DNA from: Microthyrium microscopicum
Lineage: Eukaryota; Ascomycota; Dothideomycetes; Microthyriales; Microthyriaceae
Length of the DNA stretch: 27,720 nt
Direction: 5' to 3'
Assembly: GCA_010405405.1 (NCBI GenBank)
Contig: MU004231.1
Coordinates: forward strand, 3,609,407-3,637,126
This document shows, piece after piece, positions 10,647 to 22,613 of the stretch. A program made the translations under genes and the position numbers. The number at the start of each line of letters is the position of its first letter. Position 1 is the stretch's first letter. A model generated the notes under the pieces. That model saw only the letters and a program-made list of their open reading frames with translations, ran no database searches and was not told the origin of the DNA.

Positions 10647-12989
10647 TTTAAATTCCTATTTAAACTAAGATTTAGTTATATAGTTAGATAAATCTAGATT
10701 AAGTAGCTTATTAATTAGCTTTTATAAAGTAGAACTACTACTTATTTCCTTTAAAGTTTCTTTAGTCTAACTAGTTAAAGGTTTTAATATATTATTTTTA
10801 ATATTACTAGAGGATAAGCTACCTAATAAAGTATTCTTTTATATCTTATTAACCTTTATAGTTAACTCTTTTAACGCGTTAGTATTTATTAATACTTCTT
10901 TAGTATATTTTAATATAATACTAAACTCTATCTTTCTAAGGAGTAAAAGTAAAGTATAAATAGTAAAAATCTTCTTTAATAAAGGCTAACGTTCTAAAGA
11001 GTCTAAATATAAGCTAAGTACTATAGTAAAGTAGTAATTTAGGTTATATTTTTTTTATCTTAACTATACCTAGTTAAGATTATTTATTTAGTATATAATA
11101 AGCTTATCTAAATTATATATATATATCTTAACCTTTAGCCTTTTTAGTTTAAGGAAGGCCTTATATAGGTTCTTAATTAATTAGTTATAGTTTAGAGGAA
11201 TAATAACTTCTTTAGGGATTTAAAATAAAGAGAATTAAGTATTATTAGTATATCTATTATTAAGTATAATAGAAGGATAATATATAATTATAAGTACGTT
11301 ATAGGTAGCTTAAATATTATAGTTCTAGTTAATAACTTTAGTAGTAAATTAAGAACCTTTAAGTCTAGCTCCTAGCTTAAGTTAGATTATATAGACGTTA
11401 TTTTCTTAAAAATAAGGATATTCGTATTTATTTACTATAATATAGAAATTAAGGCTTATTAAGAATTTATAGTCTTTACTTCTTAGTATTCTAGTAGTAT
11501 ATAATATAGTATTATAGGAAGCCTTATTCTACTTATATGCCTAATAAAGCTATTTTGCTAAATCTATACTCTAGGCTATAAATAGATATAGGACTAAAGA
11601 ATAAACTATATATAATAAACTTATAATTTTATTATTTTTTATTTTTATAAGATTATTATAATTATCTAGGAGGGTAATATAACTCTTCTATAAGCTAAAG
11701 ACGCTATTTATAAATAGATAATTAATATTAATAAAAATAATATCTAGATTAGTTTATATATCTTAAGAAATTAGTTAAGGAAGATTCTTTTTTATAAATA
11801 TAGCTAGGTTAGTATTAACCTTAAAGAACTAGAAGACTATAGGGTACTAATTCTAAATAGTATATTAAAAATAATAAAGAAGTAAGTTAAATTTAGTATC
11901 TTTATTACTAACTATTAAATTACTAGTTATAGTAGAGTAGACTTAAAAAGGATTATTAAATAGATTAGGGTATATCTTAATAGTAAGTATAATTATATAG
12001 CCTATAGCTAGTATGCTTCTATAGTATTTAACGTCTTAATTAATCTTATAAGCTAACTAGATAAGTTATTTCTTTAGGATAACTATAGGAAACTTAGTAA
12101 CTATCTAGTCTATCTTTTTCTTCTTTATAATTAGATTATTTAGTAAGAAGTAGATAGTTTTAATTATTAAAGTTATAATATTTTTCTATATATTATTTTT
12201 ATTCTTATTAACTTTAAAAGTATTTCTCTTATCTTTAAGATATAGGTAGATAGTTAAGATTAATATAAACTAAGTAACTTATTTATTATTCTTTATTATA
12301 AAGAATTACGCTTTAATATTAAAAACTATAGCTTATTAATACTTCTTTTTTAATCTATATATATATTTAGGCTTACTAGTAGTACTATTTTAATTAACTT
12401 TATTATTAATACTATTACCTAAGTATTAATTTACTTTATTAACTAGATTATCTTTACTAAGAGCTACCTTTAGACCTTTTTTTAATATATCTTCTAGATA
12501 AGGTTTACCTAAATATACTTATAAGCTATAAATTTACTAGATTAAGGGCTTACTATTAGATAGATTTACTATAAGATTATAGATAGTATATTAAGAATTC
12601 TTAAAATCTATTTAAGGTATTAGTATAAGGGTATATTTAGAGGTTTCTAGACTATTCTAAATTTTTACTTTATTTTTATTTTTAGTCTTAGAATTTTATT
12701 TACTTAAGTTTAGAAATATAGGTAAAGAATTCTTTTTAGCTAGGTAGGTAAAGATAGCTATAGAATCTAGTCTATATAAGTAATTAGCTAAGAATAAGAA
12801 AATAAATTTCTTTAAACTTATATTTTAATAGCCTTAGAATTATTTAGCTTACTATTCTTATAAGGAGTATAAGTTTTATACTAATTAAAAAGAAGTTTTA
12901 AGATTATAATAACTAAATAGCTAGAGATCTTAATAAGAATTTTATCTTTACCTATATCTTAGCTATAGATTTAGCTATTATAATTATAT

Positions 12990-13445
12990 ACTAATCGCTA
13001 AGTATATAAAGTATTATAAGTAGCTATACTTATAATAGATAAAGTAAGAGCTAAGGAAGAGATAAAAGATATAAAGGATTTAGGTAGTATTTTCTTTAAG
13101 GAAGAAGAAGTATTAAGAAGAGAAGATAAATAATAGTAATAAAAGTAGTAACTTACTTATTATATTAAAATCTAAAGGCGTAATTACTAAAAGTTAGCTA
13201 TTTAACCTAAACTTTAGATTATTAAGTTATACTATCTATAAAAGGATAAACTTAAGGAATTATTTAAAAGAACTTATTTAATTTTTATAATTATAAAGGG
13301 TAGTAAGAAAGAGAAATAGTAATAAAAGAGAGGTTATAGAAATAAAGTAAAGAATTGCTCTCTTTACTAAAAACGTAACTAGAAGTTTATTTATTAATAA
13401 AGTTATTATAAAGCTACGCTATTCTATATATAATAACTAAGTATA
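12990..13445 (+). pseudogene. Short Lys/Glu-rich fossil coding fragment
   Basis: In the plus frame starting at positions congruent to 0 modulo 3, 13020-13130 is open and reads, in part, ILIIDKVRAKEEIKDIKDLG then IFFKEEEVLRREDK, which is too charged and regular to be chance. It is followed by Gln-rich (stop-rich) sequence, then KDKLKELFKRTYLI near 13240-13280, then more basic residues. It lies just upstream of the 5' end of the long minus-strand gene, in divergent orientation. The segment around FKRTYLI is related to two other places (13452 and 13920). It may be the remains of a second copy of part of the minus-strand gene at 13530-15725. Function unknown. Confidence 0.45.
13262..13330 (+). 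repeat. KRTYLI repeat, copy A (direct)
   Basis: Contains TTTAAAAGAACTTATTTAAT at 13263, repeated exactly at 13453. Similarity continues loosely through the following 45 bp, ending AAATAGTAATAAAA. In its frame it reads FKRTYLI, then diverges. Confidence 0.7.
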
Positions 13446-13451
13446 AGATAA

Positions 13452-13515
13452 ATTTAAAAGAACTTATTTAATCTAGTAATTATAGAATAGTAGTAAAAGA
13501 ATAGTAATAAAAAAG
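13452..13515 (+). repeat. KRTYLI repeat, copy B (direct)
   Basis: Second direct copy, 190 bp after copy A and therefore in a different frame. It reads FKRTYLI**L*NSSKR literally. It is closer to copy C on the other strand than to copy A. Confidence 0.75.
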
Positions 13516-13864
13516 ATTTAATAATAAGAAAATAAAAATATTTTCTCTTTTAGTATAGAATCTTTTAGTTAAATAGGTAGAAACCTTACTAGAGTTTATA
13601 TATAATAACTATATAGCTCTTAAGGTTAAGAGAGACTACTTCTTCTTTCTTAAATATTAAGTATAAGTATAGATATTAATTATAGTTTCTTATTTTATTA
13701 TAATTACTACTAAACCTTATATTATAACTACTAAGTTAGAAACTTAACTAATCTTATATAGGCTAAGACTTCCTTTTAAGTTTAAGCTTATATTAGCTAA
13801 GTTCTACTTTACTACTTTAAAATATTCTTTCTTTAAGCCTTTAATACTTCTTCTTTTACTATTA

Positions 13865-13920
13865 TATCTCTACTTTACTACTTCTTTATAATTACTAGAT
13901 TAAATAAGTTCTTTTAATCT
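13865..13920 (-). repeat. KRTYLI repeat, copy C (inverted)
   Basis: The reverse complement of this segment reads AGATTAAAAGAACTTATTTA and continues like copy B through TCTAGTAATTATA. In the minus-strand fossil gene it translates as IKRTYLI**L*RSSKV, almost the same peptide as copy B. Copies B and C thus form an inverted pair about 350 bp apart. Confidence 0.75.
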
Positions 13921-15460
13921 ATTTATTTTTTAGCTATTAGTATTTTATATACTTAGTAATTACTTTAGTTTAGCTCTATAGGCATTAAATCCTTTTCTTT
14001 AAGTTAGAGATATAAATTAGTATTCTTAATTCTATAGCTTAAGGTTTTTATATACCTAATTATTCTTTTAATAAAGCCTTTAAGTATAATTCCCTTTTAT
14101 AAATTAATTATAATATTAGATAAGTTATTCTCTTAGTACCTTTATTTTAGAAGGTTTTAGTATTTTATATATAGACCTCTAAAATTAGCTCTTCTTTAGT
14201 ATAAACCTTACTTTTAGTTAGTAATAGCCTATAGGTATAATATTTTATAATAACTAATTTTAAAAGTATAGTATAATACTACTTAGAGGTACTAAATAAA
14301 TATTTTAGCTAACTTAACTTACTAGCTTTAATATATTCTTACTAAATACTCTTTACTTCTAATTTACTACTAATTTATTATATTTAATAAATTTTTCTCT
14401 TTTAGTATTATTAACTTTATTAACGAATCTATACTAAACCTTATAAACAACATAGTAAAGATAATTTATAGAGTAAACTCTAAATATAATTAGGAAGATT
14501 ATAAGTAGGCTAAGTAAATAGTTAGAGCTAAGAATAATATAATTAAGGTAAACCTTTATATGAAATTAGGCTATTATACTAACAAAATAGTCTTTAATAT
14601 TATCTCTATTATAAAAAAGGATATTCTTAATTAATTTAGCGCGATTAGATAGTCTACTAATATTATTAGTTATAATCTTAAATATATTAAAGTTATTAAA
14701 CATAATTTATAATTCTTCTAAGCTATTATCTTATTAGTATTTAATATCCTCTCTTATAAAGCTCTAGACTAGATTATACTTTTATATACATAATATCTTA
14801 TTAGTAATAAATAAGCTTATTAAGAACGACATAAGTAGTAAAAGTAGCTCTATAATTTATATAATTATTTTACTTTAAAGCTAGATATAATCCTAATTAT
14901 TTTATAAATAATCTAAGCGTTTATAATATTTAATAATAAAGACACGTATAGTAATTCTACTTTTAGAGGATATTAGCTATACTATTCCTAGCTTCCTAAC
15001 TAGCCTTATAGAACTATAAATAAACTATAAGGAAATTATACTTACTATCTAAACCTTATTAATAATATATTACTAAATATGCTATAACTATAGAGTAATA
15101 GTCTAAGTTTAGCTACGTCTTATTCTTTATTTAATTAATATAGATATTAAGGCTATATAATACTACTACTAAGCTTTTAGAATAGTAATATCTATTATTA
15201 ACTATAGTAGTAGCCTAGCTATTATAAAATATAACTTTTATTATCTATATAGTATAACTTAACTTAGTACAACTTTATAATATTTAGATTTAGAGATATA
15301 ATTTTGCCTTAGCTAGGTCTTAATAGCTATAGCCTATATTAAACTCTATAGTAATTTAATATTAATAAGAATATAGCGCTAAGCTATACTAATAAAGGTA
15401 ATAATAACTTCTTTTAAGGTATCTTAAAAGGTTATTATAGTAATACGCTATAGTATAGCT

Positions 15461-15612
15461 AATCTTATATATATATCTCTAATAATAGCTATATACTATC
15501 TAGATTTACTTAGCTATCTTTTTTAGCTCTACTAAACTCTTCTTAATCTTATATATATATTTCTAGTAATAACTATATACTACCTAGATTTATTTAGCTA
15601 CCTTCTTTAATT
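15461..15612 (-). repeat. 84-bp tandem repeat, about 1.8 copies
   Basis: The unit starting AATCTTATATATATAT occurs at 15461 and 15545, an 84-bp period (28 codons). The copies differ mostly by C/T and A/G transitions. On the minus strand each encodes the KSLVELKK...YSYY segment of the fossil protein around it. Confidence 0.85.
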
Positions 15613-16284
15613 TTACTAAACTCTTTTATATATATATAATTAAAAAAGAAAAAGCCTATTTTAAAAAAATACTATAAAACCTAATAGTTCTTATTTACTT
15701 TTTAAGAAACTAACGCTTAGAATAGTAAAGACCTTAATATAATTATATTAGTATTTACTAAGGACTCCTTATAAAAATAGGTTATACTAGACCTAAAAGA
15801 TATATATAAATTAAGCCTCTTTAACTTATTTAAGATAAATATAAATATTTATAAATATATAGTTAAGATTAGTATAGAGTACTTTAAAAATATAATAAGC
15901 TTAAAGTTAGACCTATTTAAAAGTCTAAATATAATTTATAGTATAAGTTAAGTATAAGATAATTAAACTATTTTAATAAGTTTAAATATATACAATTTTG
16001 TTAAAGTTACTTATAATAATCTCTATAAGCTAAGAAAGATTACTTTTAAAGTTACTTAGGTTAAATCTCTTTTAAAGAAAACTTATACTAGTAAATAAAA
16101 ATATAAGGCCTTAGTTACTTTTACTCTAAGCTCTTCTCTTTTACTTTAAAATAAATATAATAAGAAATCTTATACTTAACCTTATATAAATCCCTAGCTA
16201 ACTACTTAACCTATCTCTACTACTAAATTATTAATGTATAAACGTAATATATATAAAGATCTTATTTTTAATTAATTTAATAAA

Positions 16285-16386
16285 GATAGTAAGGTTACTA
16301 AAGATAATAAAGATAGTAAGGTTACTAAAGATAATAAAGATAGCTTAGATAAGAATTTTAAAAATAGCTTAGTTAAGAATTCTAAA
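16285..16386 (+). repeat. 27-bp degenerate tandem repeat
   Basis: GATAGTAAGGTTACTAAAGA occurs at 16285 and 16312. Related GATAGCTTAGATAAG follows at 16339 and AATAGCTTAGTTAAG at 16363. The period is 27 bp, then 24 bp. In frame it reads DSKVTKDNK, DSKVTKDNK, DSLDKNFK, NSLVKNSK. The stretch 16276-16464 has no stop codon (63 codons) and is Lys/Asn/Ser-rich, so it was probably a disordered region. Confidence 0.8.
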
Positions 16387-16754
16387 ATAGAGTTAAATAG
16401 TAATCTAAATAATTCTAAAGAGAAAGACTTAGAATTTCTACTAGTATCGCCTAGTAGAATAAAGTAAAAGTATAATAATAATAAAAATAATATAAAAGGA
16501 GTTAGTAGTAGCTATAATCTTTTAGTATTTATAAATAAAAAGAAATTTAAGAATAAATCTAGTTCTTATAATTATAAAAAATAATAGACTTTAGTATAAA
16601 TAAGCCTATTTAGTAAGAAAAATAAAAGTAAATCTAAATATAAAGAGGTAAAGGTAAAATTAACTTTAATCTTAGAAGTAATTAATAAGAATAGTAGCTA
16701 AGAATATTATACTTCTCTAAGCTTACTAGTCTAAATATTATAGCCTTAGAATGT

Positions 16755-17370
16755 TATTACTAATATAGAGATAAGGAACGTATAATAAGATTAAGTATTA
16801 CTTCTAAATAGCGTTAAACTTATAAATACTATTATTATATCTTCTTAAGGACTTAAAGAGCGTATTATTAAGTTAGAAATAGAGAGTATATAATAAAATT
16901 AAGCACTACTTCTAGATAGCATTAGATTTATAGATACTACTACTATATCTTCTTAAGGACTTAAAAAGCTTATTATTAAGCTAAAGATAAAGAGCGTATA
17001 ATAAGATTAAGTACTACTTTTAGATAGTACTAGACCTATAGATACTACTATTATATCTTCTTAAAAACTTAAAGAGCGCGTTATTAAGCTAGAGATAGAA
17101 AGCATATAATAAGATTAAGTACTACTTTTAGATAGTACTAGACCTATAAATACTATTACTATATTTTCTTAAGAACTTAAAGAGTATATTATTAAGCTAG
17201 AGATAAGAAGTATATAATAAGATTAAGTACTACTTCTAGATAGTACTAGATCTATAGATACTACTACTATATTTTCTTAAGAACTTAAAGAGCGTATTAT
17301 TAAGCTAGAGATAGAGAATATATAATAAGATTAAGTATTGCCTCTAAATAGTAATAGACTTATATAGTCT
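16755..17370 (+). repeat. 108-bp tandem repeat, about 5.5 copies
   Basis: The marker ACTTAAAGAG and its variants begin at 16851, 16959, 17067, 17175 and 17283, an exact 108-bp period (36 codons), with partial units at both sides. In the plus frame of the enclosing gene the unit reads about LKERIIKLEIES[VI]**D*, then VLLLDSTRPIDTTTISS*, giving four Gln-type stops per unit. Copies differ almost only by transitions. The minus strand has slightly fewer stops across the array, but the plus frame matches both flanks. Confidence 0.9.
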
Positions 17371-20300
17371 TAAAGCCTTAAGCCTTTTACTAATAATATA
17401 TAGATAGGAGATAGTAAAGTATAAGCGCTAATTTCTATAAATATTAATTATCTATTTAAAATATATTATTTATAGAGACCTAATTCTACTACTCTAGATT
17501 ATATTATATTACTCTTTACCTTATAAAAATTAAGTTATCTAATAATAGCTAAATTTCCTTTTAATTACTTAAGAAAATACTATAGCTTTCTAAGTATACT
17601 AGCTTCTTTAACTATATTATTTTCTTAAAATAAGCTATTTTCTTTTAGCTATACTAAACCTTTAAGTTTCTCTAAGTACGTTATTAATTTTATTAACGTT
17701 ATAGATATTATTAATCTTACTATTAATAACTTAGAATTATTACTATTTATAGTAAATATTTTTATAAATATTAAAAACTTAACTAAGGAAGATATTACTA
17801 TACTAGATAACTCTATAGCTATTAAAGTAATTAATTTAACTATAGAAAAGATTACTACGCTATCTAAACTTTAATTACTAGACTTACTATTTTTTTTATA
17901 GAATAAAGTAAATATATTATATAGTATAGAAGTAAAATACTTTTAAGAGTTATAACCTTATAAAAATAAGTAATAATATAACTATAATAATAAGGATAGT
18001 AATATAAGAATTAATATATAGTAAGCTTATAAGAAATAGATTAAACTTTATTTATCTAATATATATAAACTAATACTTAATATTATTAGCTTTTATATAT
18101 TAAAGACTTTTAAAAATAAATATATCTAAGAATAAACTAGTTTCTTTATTAACTACTTTAACTATACTAAATATAGATCTATTATACTTAAGTCTTTTAT
18201 AATAAGTAAAGCTTTATATACTAAAACTTTATAAGCTAAACTATTTTATAATATATATATAGAATATAGAGAGTCTAAAATAGTTAAAGATAAGGATTTA
18301 AAAGCTTTCTTTATTATAAGCTTCTATATAGAACTATTATAGAGTAAAACTTATAAGTACTTAATACTTAAAGACTAGAGAGAGATATATATATTCTTTA
18401 ACTATAAAGATAAGAATAATATATTAGATTTTATTATTTCTAGATTTAAAGTTAATATTTAAATTTATTAAGCTATTAGAGTAATAATTATATATAAGTA
18501 TATTATCTTTATATAAAGCCTCTATATTATAAACGTTCTAAGCTTAGAGAAGACTATTTAGATATTAATTACTATTTAAATAAATAGTTAATAGACTAAA
18601 AGTATAGTAATATATATAAAAAAGTAACACCTTATAGAAGAAAAGAAACCTAAGCTTTTTAAGAAATATTTATTAAACGTTTAGGTCCTTAGTTATTAAG
18701 GCCCTAAGAATAAAAAAAAAGGTCCTTATACGTAGTTAAGAAGTCTTAACTAATCTATAATATACTATTACTCTAAGAAATTATTAGCATAGTTAAAATC
18801 TACTATAACTTATATTAACTCTAAAAACTATTAGTATAATACTCTTACTATTAGTATAAACTATATATAAATAATTATATCTATAATCTTAGTTTAATTA
18901 GATAAATAGAAAAAGGTAATTAATACCTTAAAATATAAAAGTAAGCCTAACTAGGTATTTATCCTCTATGTTAACTATTTAAGTATAAAACCTAAATTTA
19001 TATTCCTAAATAAAGTTTTCTATATACGTAGACTTTTTATTAATTTTAAAACTAATTTTAGAATACTTAAGTAGACTAGTATTATTATATTAATAATATT
19101 AGGTTTATATATATTCTAAGTCTTATAACTAATTATAAAACTCTTATGAGCATAGTTAAAAGAATAGAAAACTAGATATTATAAAACTCTAGAATTTAAG
19201 AACTATTTTTATATTAATATAGAATTAGTAGTAAATAGAGGTAAATACTTACGTAATTAAAAATACTTTATAATTAGAGTCTTAGTCTTAGATAAGTTTT
19301 ATAAATATTAAATATTAAATAACTTAACTTATTCTAATATTAATAAAGAAACCTATATACCTAGTTATATACTATTAGAGTACTATTATAGTATATAGTC
19401 TAGAGCTACTATATTAAGTTAATCTAGGATATATTATAATACTATAGTAAGCTAACTAAACCTAATTACTTACTTAGTAAATATATAATATATTTACTTC
19501 TCTAATACTAATAAAAACATTAGAGAGTTTCTTAAATAGGAATTAAAAAAAGATTAGGTAATCTTTACTAATAATTATATATTATTTACTCCTCTATTAC
19601 TTAATACTATTTCTAGTTAAATTACTATACTTATTATGAAAGATATAAGATTACATAAGTATTCTAATAAAAGAAAAGAGAAATAGCTTATAAGAGAATA
19701 AGCCTAAGTAAGCACTATTTTAGCTAGTATATATATCTTATTTAAACTCTACTATATAATAAATATAGAGCTTTTTAGTTAAAAGTATATTATACTACCT
19801 TTAAATAAAATAAGGCTTATTATTATTAATATAATAAACCTAGAAGTAATATAGCTTATAGATAAGCTTAATAAATATATAGTAGCGTAAATAAATAAAC
19901 TAAGAATAACTACTATTAATAACTTTAGTACTTAGTGTAAAAGTAAACTATATTAAGCTAAATAGATATAAGCTAGGCTAGCTAACTATATAGTTTACTA
20001 AACCTCTATTAAGATTATATATTATAGATTTATTATTAAGGTGCCCTATCTATTAATATTAAAATAGGTAAAGAAAATTAAAGAATAGGCTAAAGATAAT
20101 CTCTATTATATATTAGTAGGAATTAATAGTAGCCTATTTCTAAAGCCTAACTCTAAGAAACTAGCTAAGCCTAAGAATAATCTCTTTATTAAAGAAGCTT
20201 CTTAGTTTTTAAAGATAAGTGCTTAAATATAATACGTAGTAGAGGTTATTAAAAAGATCTATATTAATCTAGAAACGTACTTTTTTAATAGAGAATAAAA

Positions 20301-21699
20301 AGAATAAGGCTTATAATAAGGTAAAGTCTTAATTATTATAAAGTATTTTACTTCTACTAGTATAATTATAGTAGCGTTTTAATATATAATTAAGAAATTT
20401 AATCTCTAAGTACTTTATTTTACTAAAACTAGTATATTAAGTAAAAAGTTATTTTTAATTAAAGTAGGCTATTTAAGAACTAGCTCGTCCTTATGTAATA
20501 AAGCTAATATTTATTACTTCTTTTAAAATATTCTAAAGTCTATTATAAGTAGTTAAACGCTATTAAGAGTAGGTAAATACTTCTTTAATAAGAATATCTA
20601 GGTTCTAGTTAGAACGTATAGTAGCTATAGTATTAGAAGTAATTAGTAGTAAGTAAAGTATCTAATTATAATATCTATTCTAATATTACTAAGCAATTAG
20701 ACTTAGAGTATTAGAAAAGTTCTTTAAGTAAGTAATATAGTAAAGTATATCTTAATTAACGTATTATACTTAGATAATAATTTAATTAATATACTATTAT
20801 AGAATATTAATAAGCTTTAGTTAAATACTATAGATTTTATAAAGGCTTATTTTAAAGGTTAAGTAGTATAACTAATAAGACTTAAAGATTTATAAATATA
20901 TCTTAAATTAGGACTAACCTAGCCTAAGTTAACTAAACTAGTATCTTAATCTAAGGAAGCCTTAGCTTCTCTATTTATAAAAGAGATATAGAAATACTTA
21001 AAGAATATTAAAAATAATATATACTAGAATATTAAAGAGAGTTTAGTTACGATTAAGACGAAGCTTAGAAATAATAAATTTAATAAATAACTTTATATAT
21101 AATTAGTTTAGTTTATAGTAAGGGTTAAAGTACTACTATTAAATTATTAATAATATAGGATATTAGAAAATATACTTAAAGTTAATATTATTATTATTAA
21201 TATACAAAATATATCTTTATAATAAATCTAAATATCTTAACTAGACTAATAGATATATCTAGTAGCTAAAAGAATCTAGAGAGAGATAGAAGAATAATAA
21301 AGATAAATAATAATGCTTTATAGTCTATAGAGTATTTATTTAACTAAATATCTTTTAGCGTATATTTATAAAATATAACTTAGCTATATCTATTTATAAA
21401 CGCTATTCTATTTATATCTCTTTTCTTTAGTAATATTAACTTATAAAGTAAATAATGTAGTACTATTAGTTTTTATAGCTCCTACTAGGATTTTAGGTAA
21501 AGAGCTTAGAAAGAATTATAGAGCTATATTATTTATATTATTAAGTAATTAATAATCTAAGCTAACATTCTAATAGGGTATTCTATTAATCTTCCTTTTA
21601 TTTATTTATAATATTAGAACTCTTTTAAAAATAAAAATTAGTAGTTTAATTCTTTAACTTTAGCTTTTCTATAAGTAAATCTATTATTTTTACTAATAA

Positions 21700-22613
21700 A
21701 AGGTTAGTAAATTATACTATATTATAATATTAGCGTTATTAATATACTTAGATAAATTAAAGAAGATTTAGCTATATAATTACCCTCTTTGCTAGGATTA
21801 ATTCTATTATCTACTTTATTTATATTTAAAGGCTAAGAAAAAGGTAATAAAGAGGAGAGAGATAGAAAAAGATAGGGATAAGGAACTAAAAGTTAAGAAG
21901 GCTTAAACTTAAGGTATTAAGTTCTATTTAATTAGATAGGAAAGGCTGTATCCTTTTGTAACTTTAATAATAAACTACTAGTCTAAGTAACTTTACTATC
22001 TAAATCTAGGACTTACTTATAATAACTATTACTAGTTTTAATTCTTAGCTTACTTATTTAACTCTATTTTTATGCTTAATATCTTTATCTATCTTAGTAT
22101 TACGTCTATTACTAATAATTATAAATATTATATTATTTCTTATATTAAGATAATTTATAAACTTAGTTAAGCTTTTATAAACCTAATAGGCTTATATAAA
22201 TATATAAACCTTAAGAAACCTAATATAATATCTAGATTTAAATAGCGTTTAATTTTAATATATTAACTATAATTATACTTCTTTATAATAGGCTTTATTT
22301 AGATATATACTTTAATATATATCTATTCTAGTTATAGTAACCTATTTCTTTTATATCTCTTATTAAGATTTACTTAGGTAAGTACTACTATGCTTTAATT
22401 AGACCTACTTAGAGTACTCTAGGCTAATTTTTAAGGAGTCTAAGAAAAAATAAAGTAATACTTAAGATATAAATAAAATTAAGAGTAAGAACTATAATTC
22501 TTTAGAATAATTAAGTATAGACTAATTATTCTATAAATATAGAGTTATAGCTACGTAATTATCTACTTTATTAAAAGTAGATTTATTATATTTTATATCT
22601 TTACTTAAAGACT
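21700..22613 (+). pseudogene. Fossil coding frame with hydrophobic segments
   Basis: Still in the frame congruent to 1 modulo 3, this section has a different character from the helicase part. It has a strongly charged stretch at about 21826-21903 (KAKKKVIKRREIEKDRDKEL), then FYLIR*ERLYPFV, then several hydrophobic stretches (around 22030-22140 and 22270-22370) that could have been membrane segments, and a polar part near 22440. It may be a separate gene after the helicase-like one or its C-terminal part. After RIP the apparent hydrophobicity is inflated (Thr and Met to Ile, Ser to Leu), so the membrane call is weak. Family unknown. Confidence 0.4.

Larger units (their letters stand above)
7800..12965 (-). 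pseudogene. Very long fossil protein, family not recognised
   Basis: One minus-strand frame (plus-strand triplets at positions congruent to 0 modulo 3) can be followed for about 1720 codons without a frame change. The N-terminal half (about 10650-12965) is rich in Ile, Leu, Asn and Lys, with pieces such as IPKEVIIPLNYN, LYKAFLKLKRLKVK (around 11130-11220) and ILRSKDYKFLISLNFYIIV (around 11440-11490). A low-complexity middle follows: a 96-bp array, a 33-bp array and poly-Asn runs. The C-terminal half (7800-9960) is again globular-looking (LNIRKEIKTIILKELKVIRD near 7922-7980; RRKDTLFIIFINIRDNKVKK near 8582-8640). It ends with a Lys/Ala/Asn-rich tail (KANKESKVSKD). A stretch of 71 codons (7827-8039) has no stop. 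It could be two fused or adjacent genes. I assign no function. Confidence 0.6.
13530..15725 (-). pseudogene. Fossil protein with 28-residue duplication, family unknown
   Basis: A minus-strand frame (plus triplets at positions congruent to 2 modulo 3) of about 730 codons. Near its N-terminus an 84-bp unit is duplicated, reading KSLVELKKIAK*I*IVYSYY-like twice; several of the Tyr residues may have been Cys. Then come globular-looking parts (DLAKAKLYL near 15320; EARNSIANIL near 14950-14990; SLELYKRGY near 14750), a Gln-rich middle (about 14400-14680, many stops), and a charged C-terminal part (TKSKVYTKEELILEVYI near 14170-14220; KRELYLKALLKE near 14070-14100; KKKY*RLKERIF near 13820-13860). It is divergent from the SNF2-like gene, the two 5' ends lying within about 100 bp. 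I do not recognise the family. Confidence 0.55.
15730..21580 (+). pseudogene. Fossil SNF2-type helicase-like protein
   Basis: The plus frame starting at positions congruent to 1 modulo 3 can be followed for about 1950 codons. The first 570 or so are Lys/Asn/Ser/Gln-rich and include a 27-bp and a 108-bp array. A helicase-like region follows. At 18535-18576 it reads VLSLEKTI*ILITI (compare GLGKTIQAL, motif I). At 18985-19035 KFIFLNKVFYIRR may be the DEAH-box region. At 20323-20440 it reads KVLIIIKYFTSTS (compare the KVLIF-x-F-T-S-T start of the SNF2 C-terminal domain). At 20602-20643 VLVRTYSSYSIRSN, with Ser/Arg restored to Gly after T, matches motif V (GT-x-G-G-x-G-[IL]-x-x-N). At 20695-20736 N*T*SIRKVL*VSN resembles motif VI (Q-x-x-x-R-x-x-R-x-x-Q). 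Order and spacing fit SNF2/Rad54 or Rad16 relatives. Numerous stops inactivate it. Family call from memory of motifs. Confidence 0.5.

Noticed and set aside
13861-14000. Terminal inverted repeats of a small MITE between 13.45 and 13.92 kb.
   Set aside because: The similar arms both encode the same peptide in frame, so duplication of coding sequence explains them better than transposon ends.
10141-14700. A plus-strand Gln/His/Pro/Met-rich frame (starting at positions congruent to 1 modulo 3) that seemed to run for kilobases.
   Set aside because: Any frame in RIPed DNA can be made stop-free by reading TAA/TAG as Gln. The minus-strand frames over the same DNA have fewer stops and better charged, amphipathic content, so the plus reading is a shadow.
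20761-20790. VLYLDNNLI as a reverse transcriptase YxDD box.
   Set aside because: It lies directly after SNF2-like motifs V and VI, in the same frame, where a Leu/Asp-rich segment is expected. No other RT motif was seen around it.
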